From Anadara kagoshimensis (Eukaryota; Mollusca; Bivalvia; Arcoida; Arcidae): 64,000 bases of DNA. The translations under genes were made by a program, and so were the position numbers. Shown here in pieces: positions 11,503 through 26,000 of the stretch. Below the pieces are notes generated by a model. The model was not told the DNA's origin. It ran no database searches and saw only the letters and a list, made by a program, of their open reading frames with translations. The stretch is from assembly GCA_021292105.1 (NCBI GenBank), contig CM037874.1, positions 6,321,886 to 6,385,885 of the forward strand. Reading direction: 5' to 3'. Position 1 is the first letter of the stretch. Each line of letters begins with the position of its first letter.

Positions 11503-12660
11503 CGTTGATCTATGCATATAGTCCGACGGATGGGGTTTTTTTTGGAAAAAGAAACAAATTTTTATGTACCAAACCATGTATTGCTGAATTAAATGGTAGA
11601 AAAAATTAATTTCATAAATATATGAAAAAGACAATCGGTAATTAAAATTTAAAAAAGTTGTACCCGATCGTTTTGTCATTTCGGATAGAGAGAAAGTAGA
11701 GTTTTGCAGATTCTACCGTCGCTATGAGGGGGTACATTCTAGCGGTTGTATGCATAACTGGATCATTTAGTTGTTTTACCAGTTCCGAATTTTTACTACC
11801 GAATAATCTAAAATTTCAATCCCGTTCAATTAAAGGAATCGCAAAATAACTTTCTCAATTTGCTGTTTCTTCAACCGCTTCCTAAATGTACGACAGATTG
11901 TTGGTGACCTAGTTTAACGATGTAAACAAATCGTGATCACGGAAATGCTTTTTTCAAGAAAACATACTACCACGTGTTTTTGAGGACAGGTGTCGATATT
12001 TTGGAATCAGTAAACATTTGTATTATTACACCACATAAATTTTATTTCCTCTGCTTGTGGATGACATCTGCAGCAGCGCTTATATGAAACCCTGTTCGGA
12101 ACTGTATATAAAATTTGCATACAACACTGTACGAATTATCTCCCTTTCACGAAAGTAAAATCTAATCGATAAACATTTTAAAATATGACACAATTGCCTC
12201 AACATTAAAATACGTTATCATAACCTTCAAAATAAATTTAAATTTCCGTAGATTTCACGAAGAATTAATTAAACAACCTGCCGTTGCTGTTCATTTCTTA
12301 AAAAGTTATGATTTTACATCGTAGGACGCAAACTTCTCGAACTACTTTTTATTGTAAACATGAGATCAGTTCGCCAAATTGCAGAAATTATTAGATGCAT
12401 CCCGTCGCAATATTTTACTAGATTCTGAAATGTATTCCGAAAATTTATTCCAAATGTGCATATGTAACCAAATGCATTACCTTTCTCAGAATACATATCT
12501 CACGATAAAACAGATATACTTCTTTCACGCTCATTTATCAGGCGCACTATTTCCAGGTGTACTCATATCTTATAATTTCATAGCAAAGAAGCTCGATATC
12601 TTGGAAGAAAGCGATGACAAAGTACAGGTTCACTTTGTTCACGCTGTACAAAAACTGTAT
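11503..12660. repeat. 1.2 kb duplicated segment, copy 1
   Basis: Shares long stretches with 25893-26817. Landmarks are 'CTATGCATA...GTCCGACGG', 'GATCGTTTTGTCAT', 'GCTATGAGGGGGTACATTCT', 'CACTGTACGAATTATCTCC' and 'CATCGTAGGACGCAAACTTC'. This copy carries about 240 extra bases in the middle (11780-12110). A 60-codon frame on - (12314-12496) survives in both copies with few changes, but so does one on +, so conservation reflects recent duplication rather than proven coding. Probably a transposable element of unknown class. Confidence 0.75.
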
Positions 12661-12834
12661 CAGTAAAACTTTGATAAGGAATAGCAAGGAACATTGATTT
12701 TATATCAAATTATCCTAAAGTTCAAATTTTCAAATTCGAAAAAGGAACCAAAAACTTCAAACAATAAAGAATGCCCCCTATCAAAGTTCTAATTCAAATA
12801 TAATTTGATACTTTGAATGTTTTTTCAATCACTT

Positions 12835-12925
12835 GAAAAAATTTGTTTTTAAAATTTTTGTCTAAGTACTACTAATGGGGAATTGTATTCTGGTAAAATT
12901 AACACTGGTATAATATGTAAAAGTA
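12835..12925 (+). repeat. Dispersed repeat family A, copy 4 (fragment)
   Basis: 'AGTACTACTAATGGGGAATT' and 'AACACTGGTATAATATG' remain; the GGCCG block is deleted. Confidence 0.6.
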
Positions 12926-13636
12926 ACATATAAAACTTATTCATTTCATATCTCAAATATGTATCTCAAAATTCATAAAATAAAATAACAAAATAAAATC
13001 AGACCCTGTTAAAATTCAGATAATGTTATTATTAAAAATAAATGGCCAAAAAATTTATGAATATAAATATAAATGTATATATTACTTGTCTGAAAATGCA
13101 AAAATTATAAAACATAATCCAATTATATTACTGTATAAAAACCTGTGATCTTGATCTGTATCATCTACTCCAGCAGTTTCAAAAAAAAAATAATGATATA
13201 AGACTAGCCACAACAATTAAAGATACTTAAATATTGACTAGACAAAAAGGTCTGTATATTGTCGCTGATATCTTTACTTTTGGACCTAGATTTGAAAGTA
13301 AATATTTATACATCAGAAGATGAATTAAGTGATAAGTGTCAAGGGTCTTAAAACTTAAAAAAAAAACAATATCGAAAAAAAAAATGTTAAAGTGGTTTAA
13401 AAACTATGGTCATAGTATAAGATTTGTATGGAACTTTAATTTCATTGACATGATATGGTTATGAAAACCTAGAATTGTTTTCATTTTTTATGTTTGTGTT
13501 TGATTGACTGGGCATCACATAATGTCATTATATATCTAATGAAATAAGCAATTTCCACAAAAAAGTTCTCATATCATACATCAATAAAAACCATTAAGAA
13601 ATCCATATGTATTTGTCAACGTTTTTTCCACTAAGA

Positions 13637-14020
13637 TTATTTACTGGATCCAACATGAAATTTAGGTCTAACACCAAAAGTAAACCCTCCAGATAAATTT
13701 TCTTCACATAATTCTGGTGACATTTTTCTATTGGTATTAATGTTTATATGCCCTTCTGATTTTCCCTCAGCCCCTTGCTGAATACCATCTTTGACATTTT
13801 GTTTTTTAACCATATCAGAATCTTCAAACCCAAGTAATTGTCGTTGGACTAGTTTTGCATATAACCCTTCATTTTGTAAAAGTTCCTTGTGACTTCCTTG
13901 CTCTGCTATAGATCCTTTATCTATGACAATTATTCTATCTGCTCTCTCTACAGTACTTAATCTATGTGCTATAATTACAACAGTTCTGCCTTTTAAGTTC
14001 TGGTACATTGCTTGTTGAAC
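13637..14020 (-). CDS. ABCB9: ABCB9 exon 11 (H-loop, C-terminus)
   Basis: Starts after ATTTCAG with '[20 protein letters not shown]', carries the switch histidine H719, the D-loop-distal strand and '[16 protein letters not shown]', and ends in a variable hydrophilic tail of about 50 residues. The stop is at 13637-13639. The tail is longer than in vertebrate ABCB9 and has no motif I recognise. Confidence 0.95.
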   Translation of the reverse strand, partial: VQQAMYQNLKGRTVVIIAHRLSTVERADRIIVIDKGSIAEQGSHKELLQNEGLYAKLVQRQLLGFEDSDMVKKQNVKDGIQQGAEGKSEGHININTNRKMSPELCEENLSGGFTFGVRPKFHVGSSK

Positions 14021-17000
14021 CTGAAATACATGAATTGCCATTATAGAACCTGGTTTAATTTTGTGATATTAATTGCTGGTTTAGAATTTCTTATAAACAG
14101 TGCTTTGAACAAAATTGTGGAAATCAAATATTTTAAGACAATAAAATCAGAAGTACCAAACCCAAAAACAATACCTTGAACAATATGCATAAGTTAATAT
14201 TTTAAGGAATTTCAAAAAGAAGCGAATATTTTAATAATCAATGTTTTTCTGGCAAAATTGTGTACAATAGCCTCATGGTTTAACGATATTCTCGGGGATG
14301 CTTAGGCCACCAGCAGATACACCTGCCCAGTAGTTTCAATTATTATAAAATCTGTTTTAATTTTGCAGCATTAGACGTCCATTTTTAGAATAATTAATCA
14401 TCATTATCCTAATTCATAATATAAGAACTGTTATATTGCTACATATATTAGATAAATTGTTGCCATCGGTGTATGTATCATATATGTTAATGTCAATAAA
14501 AAATACCAAAAAAAAAAAATTGCAAAAATAATAATAATTTGTAGCTATATAACCATGTCCACACTATTACAATCAACATTATTACAAACAAATACACTGG
14601 CCTCATTCATCATGTTCATACTACTATTAATCCACGGAACTTAGATAGTCACTTTTTTGTCAATTAAGCTTTTATGTTTAATGATTTACATTTAATGTTA
14701 TACATATTGAATCTAAAACATAAAACCCCAATTAAATGTTAAAAAAATAAGTGTTCTGCAGCCCTCTGGGTTTGCTCTACATACCAAAAAATAGACATTC
14801 ACATACTGCATATATGCCCTCTTATTATCTGTGTTTTGTATGCAAACTCAGAGCATTGCATGGAGGGTAATTATTATACATATACGCAAGTATGAGTAAA
14901 ACCCGAACTGCACACCTGAAGGACAACCTTGTTTTTATCCGTTACCTGTGTGATAGTAATGAGTATGCAGGTCAACCAGGTGCGATGTACACCTATCTGA
15001 GGTATGTACAACACCTTGATTTTTCTCTGTTATGAAAACAGACAAAAAATTGGGTAAATACCTGTTTTCTAATTCAAATTCAAGTCGACAAACTTCACAG
15101 GTTCGATAGGTGATATGATTTTATTTACAGGAATATCAAAATAAGTTCTAATATTACAATACTTGATTTTATATTAAAGACAAATCGACAAGTAACCTGG
15201 AACAATAGTAGGTGACCTGTTACAATAAATGTAGCTGCATTTATATAGGCAACATAACACAAGTTATAAAAAGTGTGAAAAAAAGATGATTGATTAATTA
15301 AATAAGGTATATGTCCCAGTCAGGATATTTCACTTTTATCAAGACATCAATATCTATATGGCAAAATTATTTCCTTAAAAGTATGCTCAGGGCAATTTGT
15401 AAAGAGGGTGCTTTAGTAAACTTTGCCTACCCCCCACACAGGCATCAGTTTTAGGTTCATTTTGAAAGGATCCTAATACTTTCATTTCTAAAGGCCAAGT
15501 ACTTGATGAAAACACTTACTACCTATTTTCTAGTCTTGGTCAGAGCCCACCTGGGCTCTAAACTGACCTCAAACATGTAGAGCTAGACCACTGTGCTACC
15601 ATAGTGTTGAAAAAGAATTATAAGGTTATGGAACTAGTAGACAACATGAATGCTGAGATAATATACTTCATAAACCCTATGTTTGCAAGGAAAATATTTT
15701 CGTGATTTTCATGTTGACTTTTGTAGTTTAAAAGATCAAAACGGCCCATCTGCTAAAATTTCTTCTTATACAGTAGCAGAAGGATTCATTTGTAATGTTT
15801 TAGTACAATAATTATTTGACAATAGCTTATAGCACTTTATTATACATGTATTATATTTCAGACACATTCGTAACATTTATCACTAAAACATATTGTATCA
15901 TGTTATGCCATATTACGCTTGAAACCAACACTTCTTATTTATTTTGCAACAACAATTTAAACATTACACCTGGATAAATTTGTGCTATCATTAGTGTGAA
16001 TATTCCCAACAGTTTTAGCTAAAAATACTGTAAAATCAAAAAATCAAAAACTTAAACAAAAACCTTTTAATATTGTACACAACATTTCATTCCATGTCAA
16101 GAGGCTTGTAATTTATACAGGTGGGCTACATATTTTTATTGCACTTACAATATGTTCTGATTCTGAGTCTAATGCACTAGTAGCTTCATCCAATAATAGC
16201 AAGGAAGGGTTACGAATTAAGGCCCTTGCTATTGCTATTCTTTGTTTCTGTCCTCCTGTAAAAGAAAATCAAGTGCTTTCAGTTATAGGTTGTTCACAAT
16301 CTAATGACAGTGTTAACAATCAGTCTATTTTAAAATTGGGGTTTTTTGCAACAAATAAAGTGTCAGAAGTCATGAATGTATCCAAACGCTTACTTTTTCA
16401 TGTAGTTTAGATTCACTCCAGAATATTTACAATAGGAATTAGCCTTCTTTAGACGAACCTATTTCTTTTTGCTAGCATTCAATTGCTGATGAATATGGTG
16501 TGGGTCATGCCCTCTGATGACCTCATGTTAAACTATCTGATTACATCACAGAATATCATTATGTCACATATTGTTTGATTGGTCAGAATACTAACCTAGT
16601 TCTGACTGTCAATCCTTATTTGGAAAAGGGCTGTTCCATCATCCCCATACATGTATCTTTGATAAAATCTTGGATGAAATAAATCATTGTAGCCTTATTT
16701 TTTACAATTCTGTCATGCTAACAATATTTTTATGATTGTAAATATAAGAAATAACATTCTATTTGAGTGTATTCATTCAGTATTATGAATGAGAGTTAGA
16801 AAAAGCATATTTAACATGAACTGCTTTGCATTTCATTTAATATGCTATTTCTGACTCATTCATAATACTGAATGAATACACTCAAAATACATTCATAAAA
16901 TGTTATTTCTTAATTATAAATATTCTGCAATCAGAGTGTTAACAAAAAAATATTACTGCTATTACACCCTCTTAAAATTGACAAAATTGACAATGTGCTG

Positions 17001-20000
17001 TCATCTGAGAGCATGGACAATATCATGTTGATACTGATAATGCTTTATTGAAACAAAAACAGAAAATATAATGATTGTATTTATACCTGACATCTGAACA
17101 CCTTTTTCACCAGTTTGTGTTTCATATTTGTCTTTCATTTCTGAGATGAACTGATGTGCATTTGCCATTTCAGCAGCCCTCTGTACACTGTCAAAATCAT
17201 AATCATCCTCAGCTAGACCATATGATATGTTCTCTGTCACTGTTCTAGCATACAAGACTGGCTCCTGTCCTACTAAACTGATCTAAAAAAATACAATCTG
17301 TCTTTTACTAGATTTACTAGACAAGTCCTTAACCTGCTCTCATGAAAAAAATTGTCTGAATTTTGTCTGAAAAAGTTATAAATTTATTTTTAATTTTTCT
17401 GAATCTTCTTTGAATGTCATTATGCATTAAATGTTTTTAATTTACATTTTGGAATAAATTCAGAATTTTCACACATTATTCAGTATACTGTTAAAAGTGC
17501 TCTGAAAAATTCAAACACAAATCTTGGTGTAAGTGTAAGACAAATTCAGAATCAAATGATATTTTTAGAAATAATTAAACAAAATACTTAATTTTGATAT
17601 TTTCAGAAATAATTGGACAAAATTCAGAAATTTCTGTTTCATGAGGGTGTTGTTTGAAATTATGTTAACTTCATATATTTTAAACTAAGAATTTAGAAAG
17701 GCAAGATCTCTCTGTCTCGACACACAAGAGATAGTGATTATTTCTCTCAAACTAAGTGTGCAAATGATTCATTTTTAATCAAAAAAAAAAAAAAGAAGAA
17801 AATATGCACAGAGTTGAATGTCAACAAATGATGTCACAATAATGATGGACATGTAACAATAAAAAAACATTTAGTGACATTAATTGTGTGTATGGCAAGC
17901 ACATTGTGGTACCAGATAGGAAAATTTCAACACAATTCTAATATATTTGGTCCAGAATAGGCTTACCAAGTTCTAGACTTAAATTTAGAGTGAGGGTTAA
18001 TATTTCCCTATCTGGCATGAAAATCACTAGTGACAGATTTGATTTTTTTGCATCACTTCAATTAAAAATTCATTTCAGCATGTTTTCAACCATCAATACA
18101 CCTCTGATTACATTGATAAATCTTGGCAAGATTAAATTCTATAGGCTATCTTGCACACATTTGCAAGATTGTGATATCTTTTACTTTTATGGATTTTTTT
18201 ATTATGGGGTGCAAGAAAAGTAGCTTTTCTACCATACTTACAGTAAATTACATAGACTTGTTCCACTTATTATCATTATAAAATTCATTCAGTTACATGT
18301 CAGTTCTAAGATAGTGGGGGAAACCAGAGTACCAGCAGAAAGTCACTAACCAAAAGTTTGAAGTGTTGCCTTAAACCACTCAAAGCAACACTAACATTCA
18401 AGCTTCCCAGTATAAAATATAAAATAAAATCTTATATGACATACCTTTTTATGAAGATATTTGTGGTCATATTCCTGTATTGGTATGGAATCTAACAGTA
18501 TATTTCCACTTGTAGGTTCATAAAAATGTTCAAGTAAGTTAATACAAGACGATTTACCTCCACCGCTGGGTCCAACTAAGGCAACAACTTCACCTGGATT
18601 TACTGAGAATGATATATCCTGTAATAACAAAATTTAATAAAAATGAGTTACTTCTCTTGACTTAACAGAGAATGATATGTCCTGTAATAATAAAATTTAA
18701 TGAGAATGAGTTAACTCTCTTGACTTAACTGAGAACAATATGTCCTATAATAATAAAATTTAATGAGAATGGGTTGCATCTCTTTACTTTACTGAGAATG
18801 ATATTTCTGGTCATCTTTATTGTAAGAAATCAAACGAGTATGAGTCTCAGTGTGTTAATATACATAAACCACTAAAGATTTTATACAGAAGAAAATATGT
18901 CTGTCAACCATCTTGCCTTGGTTTTACGCAAAATAGAAAACAAAACCCCTTCAAAGATTTCCCAATGTTGTTTGTTTTTTATTGTTTGTTTTTTTTTTTT
19001 TTTTTTTTTTTTTTTTTGGGGGGGGGGGGTTGGGGGGGGGTTGAATTTACAAGAACAAAGATATCATTGTATACTGATATTGATCCATCCTAAATGACAT
19101 GTATACCAGTAGTCTAGTACTGATAACTGAAATGTTTTAGAACTTTGTGTATAATCAATACATCATTGAGTAGGATAAACAGGTGAAATTCAAAAGTGGT
19201 GATCATTTATATTGCAAATCTACTGTACAGTAAGAACTTCATGCCAGCATGCAGCTCATGAAGAGTGGTAGAATATAAGACTTTGGATCCAGAGGGCAGA
19301 CTTCAAATAAGATTCGCAGCTATATCATGTGATACCATTTAAGGTGTTTGTGGAACTGTTTATTGGATATGGAATCAGATCAGTTTACTTTTCCCTCATA
19401 AAAATGACAATGTTCCCATAATTCGCAGCTTTAACATTTTCCAAAATGCCTCCACACAAACCGTTAAGAGGTGTTGATCAAAGTGGTACACAGGACCACA
19501 GAAACACAGTTGTGACATGGCCTTAAAAACAGCATCACATTAAATTCTAAATTACCACTTATTTTCCAAGTCTCAAATTAATGGACAAAGATGGCAGCAA
19601 CACATGCTTAAAACTGTTGTGATGGTGAAATAGCAGCTATTTAAAATTTCATGAATGAGAAAATAAATTGAGACACTGAATAATAAGAAAAACACAGTAA
19701 AAAGTCATAATACCTTCAATACTTTATTGTCTGGTCTTGTTGGATAGGCAAATGACACGTTATCAAACTGTAAATAACCTTTCAGAATCCTGGGAATATT
19801 CTGTCCTAAATTTTGAACTTTTGGAATTCTGTCAATGTATTCAAATACTTTTTTCGATGCACCAGAGGCCTGCATCAATCCTGTGTATACATCACCTATT
19901 TCCTATAATTAATACATTAACATCAATGTAATTATAACTGTCACATTTCTCAACTTGGCAAAATATTCCTAAAATAGAAGGTGCCCATCTTTGTTATGCA

Positions 20001-23000
20001 TGTATAAAGTAAAGCTTTAATACAGTATACATTACAGATATTATTCGTTACACAGTGATTTAGTGACCTAATGCAGAAATGTATGGAGCCATTAAAATTC
20101 ATATTGGACTCCATATATTTCCGTATTAGGTCACTACATCACTGTGTAACAAATTTATCCCTCCGAAGATCTTGATTGTCAAGATCTGGAAATATTAGTA
20201 CATGTGCAGAAACAGCAAACCACTTTGACAACACCAGCTGCAGACTGTTTATATAGGTTACAGGGGACATAATCGCTGCTGACCTAATATTTTTTGGGGA
20301 CAAGGGAGATAATCACTCGTGACCTAATATAACCCCTTATTAGGTTACTAATTGACCAATGGGAATAAGGATTTTTATCTGAGGTGGGAAAACATGAAAT
20401 ATGTATCTTCCATAGCATATACAGTGTAGTGTAGCCAAGGTGTGTGTTTGTGTATCAATTACAAATAAAACTATGATTGATTTAATAGACTCACCTCTAT
20501 ACATGCACCTAATTCTAACTGATACAGGATAAATGAGACTAGAGTTCCTCCACTAAGTCTGTTTGTTATAACAAGATGTCCACCATAATAAAGAACAGCC
20601 ACTGTCAGACCCAGTTCAAATATCTACAATATATCTAGAGATTATTAATGCCTCCAGCCCTCTGGCTGATATCTGGACTCTGGCTAATGAGAGATGTGAT
20701 ATCAAAATGGTCATATTATAAACTATTCATCATATGTTTTTCCTGGTCGACAATGTGATCACCAAACTTTATCTGACTACTGTTTGTTTATAAACTTAGC
20801 AAAACCAAGAACGCAAAAATTTTACAGATTTTCAATACCTGTGTACAAAATTTATAATTCTTCACTTAAAATTTCCTTGAAAATCCTAGTTTTTCCTCGA
20901 TCCTTGCTTTATATATATCATTTTATGAAACAAAATGCAATTTTGGGTGTGTGTACAATGGTAAACATTTCAACAAAAATGGTAGGGTATTTTATGTGAT
21001 GCAATAACGATGAAAGTTGACTTTTTATGTTCAAGAATGGATTAATTTTAAATTAACTTGGCCTTAATGATTTAAGAAACTAATCAAGACAAAAGCCTTT
21101 CATCATTATTAAACTCTGAAACAAGAGGCCCATTGGGCCTGATATGCTCACCTGACAAATAATGGCAAATTAATTTTAAAAATACAAAACTGAATACCCA
21201 TATCAAAATCTTCATAAATAGTAAAAATTTAAAGCTTTACCAGGTAATTAACAATTTCAATACTCTTTAATACCTTCATCTATACACCAAAATCATCATT
21301 GTGTCAATACCTACAATATTCTAATATACATGCCTATACAAAAAGTTTATAATTTTCCAGATAATAAATAAAATCATAAAGGTAAAAAATTAGGTCATGA
21401 CCTTCACAATTGATCAATTGATCTTGATCCCATTTTGAAGGTAATTACAAGAACATGTCAAAACTGAAACTTCCCATGTCAATATCTGATTAAATATTTG
21501 AGTTATATTAATTTGAAGCTATTTTATGATTTTTGCATCAGAAACTTTCTATCTTTTAAATTTGAAGAAATTTAGTGGAAAATTGAAAGCACAATGGAAA
21601 TATTAGTGATTTTGCTATTTATAGTAATTGCGGACAATTTGTATTTTGTACAGTGTCACCTTGTACAAACTGTGATTTACTCCACCTAGGGACCTTCCAT
21701 ACCAAATTTAGTTTCAATTTGCCCAGTGGTTTCTGAGAAGATTTTAAAAAAATTGGCTAAAAATTTGACCTCATTTGCTTAATTTGCTAAAACTGGGTCA
21801 GTGAAAAACCTTTTACATATGTTAAATGAGTAGGTACCTACTTACTATATTTCAAATTTGAAGAAAATCACTAATAAATTGAAAGCACAATGGCCATTTT
21901 AGTGATTTTGCTATTTATAGTAATGGCTGCCATCTTGGATGTCTTACAGGGTTGCCTAATACAAACTTCGATCTACTCCACCTACAGACCTTCCACACCA
22001 AATTTGCTAACTTGGGCCATTGAGGTTTGCATTTTTAAATTAATCTTCACTTCTAAATGTTGAGTGCTAAGTGAAACAAGCAAGTCTTTTTTAAGGTTAT
22101 TGTTGATTACTACAAGCTTTGATACAGTATGACTTCTTTACCTGAATACACCAGACATATCCAGCATATACAACTGCTTCTTTTTTGTTCAGTTTATATG
22201 TATTTTGTAACGCTTTGTTATATCTACGCTTCTCTCCATCTTCATTAGCGAAACTTCTTACAGTTCTTACAGATGAACAGGCTTCTTCAGCTACATCATT
22301 AGCTTTAGCAAGACTTTCCTGTACTTTAGTTGATAACTCCTAACAAAATAAAACAAAGAAATGAATGAATGAATGAACGAACAAATTACCCAATGAATGA
22401 ATGAATGAATGAATGAATGAATGAATGAATGAACAAACAAACAAACGAACATACAAAAAAATAAATGAATGAATGAATTTTGTAAATTTGTTTTCATTTT
22501 TAGCATATAAATTCAGAGAAATTTTTAAGATTCAGAGATATTGCTAAATGTTTTAGAAATATCTCAAATTCGGAAGAAGTATTTGAATGTATTTATAAAA
22601 ATTATTTCCAGGGATCTCTAATTTATTCTAAATGAAATTGACATCTGAAACAGAAGAGTTCAATCTTCCCATTTTGATGCATGAATTTAGTACAAACTAG
22701 CTGCCTAAAGCCATATATAATAGTAGCAATCAAAAACAATCATACCAATCCATGTACAAATCACAACTCCATTTAGTAAAACTTTGAAAACTGTCACCTT
22801 AAGTAAAACACATAAACTTCCACCAGGGAAATAAGGTCATGTATAATAATATTACAAATATAATTGATTTAAGGAATGAGGTGTTATGTTCCAGTCAAGA
22901 ATATTTCACTTATATTGAGACATCACCGACTAAGTAACAGAAGACTAACAGAATAAAGTAAAACATTACCTCATAGTACTTCCCATAGAAATTTGATACA

Positions 23001-26000
23001 GCAAACACAATAGGTAATCCAATAACAGTGACTAGACTGAGTCGCCATGACAACTTAAACATGAAGAATACTACACCAATAGTTTTAATCAGGTTTCGAA
23101 GAAATATGTTAGAATTCAGCCCTAGTGTGTCACTCATTGCTGTGGTATCTGATGTCAGCCGAGAGGTTATGTCACCTGTAATATAGGTATATGAATTAGG
23201 GATTTAGGTCTATTATAAATCACTCATTGATTAACTGCAAACTTGAAATCTGAATAGTTTTGTTGGTTTTCAAGATATTCATGAAATTAAGGTGTCATTT
23301 TGAAAATCATTCTTGGCTTATTACATCTATATTATAACAGTGTTGAACTTCTTTATATGTAGTACCATTAAATTTTAATATTGTCGAAACTAGATTTAGT
23401 TGGGGAAAATTTTAGTTAAGTAACCATTGTGAAACCGGGACCTGGACAGATTTAATTAAGGAACATATTAGTTAATGGATGATATTGTGAAACCTGAGCC
23501 TGACCAGATTTAGTTAAGGAAAATTTTAGTTAATGGATTTTGTGAAACTGTAGATAGTGCTGGGTTATAATTAATACATAAACAACTTGGTAGTGTTTAA
23601 TCAACCATGTCATGATGAAAACATATCACAATCCTGTTCAAGGTCGGATACACAGAGTACCGTATCATGATCTTGTATGAACTGACTGTTAAGTACATTT
23701 GTATATCCAGGACATGGGGGTACTCTAAAAGGAATTAACTATTAACAATCTGTGGTGGCTACAGATGATGCTTAAAATTAAAAGCAATTGAAACAGACTG
23801 AGCAAAATAAATACTTGAAATACTGATACTTAAAACAAGAGTCAATTAATTGAAAAGAAAGTTGCTTGCTTAATCGGTTAACGGTTGCCATCCCTGAATT
23901 TAATATATAATTCCTGTACTATAATAGTACATGTATCTCATGTGGACTGAGGGATTGATTATACCCTGGCCAAGGTTTTGATATAGTCATACCTGTCTAT
24001 AAAAGCCAGCCAAGGGATTCAGTAAAAGTGGTCTTTATGGGCATGTGACCTTTATATACCGGTACAGGTTCAAACAATATGAACAAAAACAATTTGTATA
24101 CAATTTTATTGGCCTTAATAGGCAGGTGGCCCTTATATAGAGGTGACCTTTAAGGCAGGTTGAACTGTATTTAATACTTGACAATGCAATATAAGTGATA
24201 TCTCTCATATAATGACAGTAAGTAACCCACAGTGGTAAAATCAAAACCATGTCTTATATACAGTATCTGACAGTAAATCAAGTTGTATTAGTTATTTGTA
24301 CACAGGGCTCTGGCTTGGTCATTTTGGGGACCGATATTTTGCCCCATTCACAATTCAAGATCTTATGGTTTTTTTAATCATCACTGTGCCAATTTTTACC
24401 ATTTATGAAATTTAAGCTGTAAAACCAGTACATTTGGAGTTTTTTTTCACAAGTTTGAACATTATGATGCTTATTTTCACAAATTGCAAGGGCCTTGATC
24501 CCAGTCACCTTTCAAGAGAGCTTGCGAAATGCAAATTCATTGCTTAATAGTATAAAAATAGAAAACTCCATCACTTATTCTCTTCTAAATGCAAGTATAT
24601 TATATAGGGTATTTCAAATAAATGTAGTCCAAATTAATTAAATAAGTACAAGAATATTTCACTTTTATCAAGACATCATCAGCTATAGGTGAACTGGCAG
24701 AAATATTTAGCTTTGCACTGTGTTCAGGGCAATGTGAAGGAAAGGTTCTTTAACACTGGATTTAAAAAAAAAATTAAAAAATGATACTCAGTAGTAAATA
24801 TGGAGTAGGTAATGTAGTTTTACACTCCAGTCAAGATACTTTCACTTATATAAAGATGGTCATTTCTGGGATGGTGGAGGAAACCAGAGTGCCTATAGAA
24901 AAACCACCAAACTTCGGCAACTAAACTGACAAACTTTCTCAAATTAAGATTTGCTAGAGTGGGATTCAAACCTAGGCACTGAGAGGAATCGTGATCTATA
25001 AGTGCATGCTTTAGACCACTTGGCCACTGAATCCCAAAAATCGCAAAAACAGATACCTTGCTCATCTAACTAACAGAAAACCTCTGTAAAACACTGAAAA
25101 ACACCAACCTGTTTTAATTGAATCAAAAAATCCTATTTCCTGATCCATGATGGAACCAAACAGCATATTTCTTATCCTGATATTTAACCTTGAATTAACA
25201 ACCACAAAACATCCTCCTCTGATCCCCGCAGCTATAGAGCTGTAAAATAAATAAAATAAAATAAAATAAAATAAAATAAAATAAAATAAAATAAAATAAA
25301 ATAAAATAAAATAAAATAAAATAAACAGAAGAGAGAAATGTTTAACTGAAAAGGTTGATTGGAAGAAAGCTAAATTGGCATTATATTGCTTTTCTATTTT
25401 GACCCTGCCCAGGTGGTGATCACCACCAAATTTCCAAAAAGTCCAATATAATTTTTGCTTAAATCCCTACATCTTCCAAATGTTGATATAAAAAGTCAAC
25501 AGTTTTTTTGGAAATTGGTATTATTGATATAACTGCTTTTCTTTAGTTTTTTTTTACCTAACAATGGGACCCAGGGGTGGGTACCAACAAATTTCCAATT
25601 CTAAAAAATCTTTTCTTCATGCAGTCCCTACAACTTTCAAATACATATGACTATACAACAAAAGGCCCATATAGACCTTATCTCTCCTCCCTTGAGGATG
25701 TGTGAAAAATCTCCTACAGAAGTTCAATAGTTGATTCCATTAACTACAGATTCCAACAAAAGGTCCCTTAACCCTAAACCCAATGCCAAGATATTTAAAA
25801 ATTTAAAATTTAATGTTTTTTGTCCTAAGAATGCTTCACCAAAATATATAAGGTAGCTACAGTATTTTTAGAAACAGCAAAAAAAAACAGGAGTTCAATC
25901 TATGCATAGTCCGACGGATGTTTTTTGGAAAAAGAAACAATATACCAAACCATGTATTGCTAAATTAAATGGTAGAAAATAATAATTTCATAAATATATG

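Larger units (their letters stand above)
7639..13636. other. Convergent intergenic region between OAS and ABCB9
   Basis: Six kilobases between two genes reading towards each other. It is filled with family A (8985-9115, 12835-12925) and family B (9310-9440, 9895-10125, 11040-11190) copies, a SINE-like body, a poly-G run and a 1.2 kb duplicated segment listed separately. A frame at 8764-8970 has no supporting evidence. No further exon is recognised. Confidence 0.55.
14021..16148. other. ABCB9: ABCB9 intron 10
   Basis: Contains an inverted family A copy and a full-length inverted SINE, both listed. The rest is AT-rich with nothing recognised. Confidence 0.6.
18619..19713. other. ABCB9: ABCB9 intron 7
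   Basis: Contains the exon-border tandem copies (18625-18800) and the T/G homopolymer tract; the rest is featureless. Confidence 0.55.
23176..25108. other. ABCB9: ABCB9 intron 3
   Basis: Contains a short 60-65 bp tandem, a MITE-like repeat, and SINE copies, listed separately. Confidence 0.55.

Noticed and set aside
11386-11679. 97-codon frame with polyproline on -
   Set aside because: Translation of the poly-G run and repeat DNA.
12314-12666. Conserved frames in the duplicated 1.2 kb segment as a gene pair
   Set aside because: Frames on both strands are equally preserved because the copies are recent; no domain is recognised.
22291-22506. Frame with repeated 'FIHSFIHS' text
   Set aside because: Translation of the (GAAT)n microsatellite on the opposite strand.
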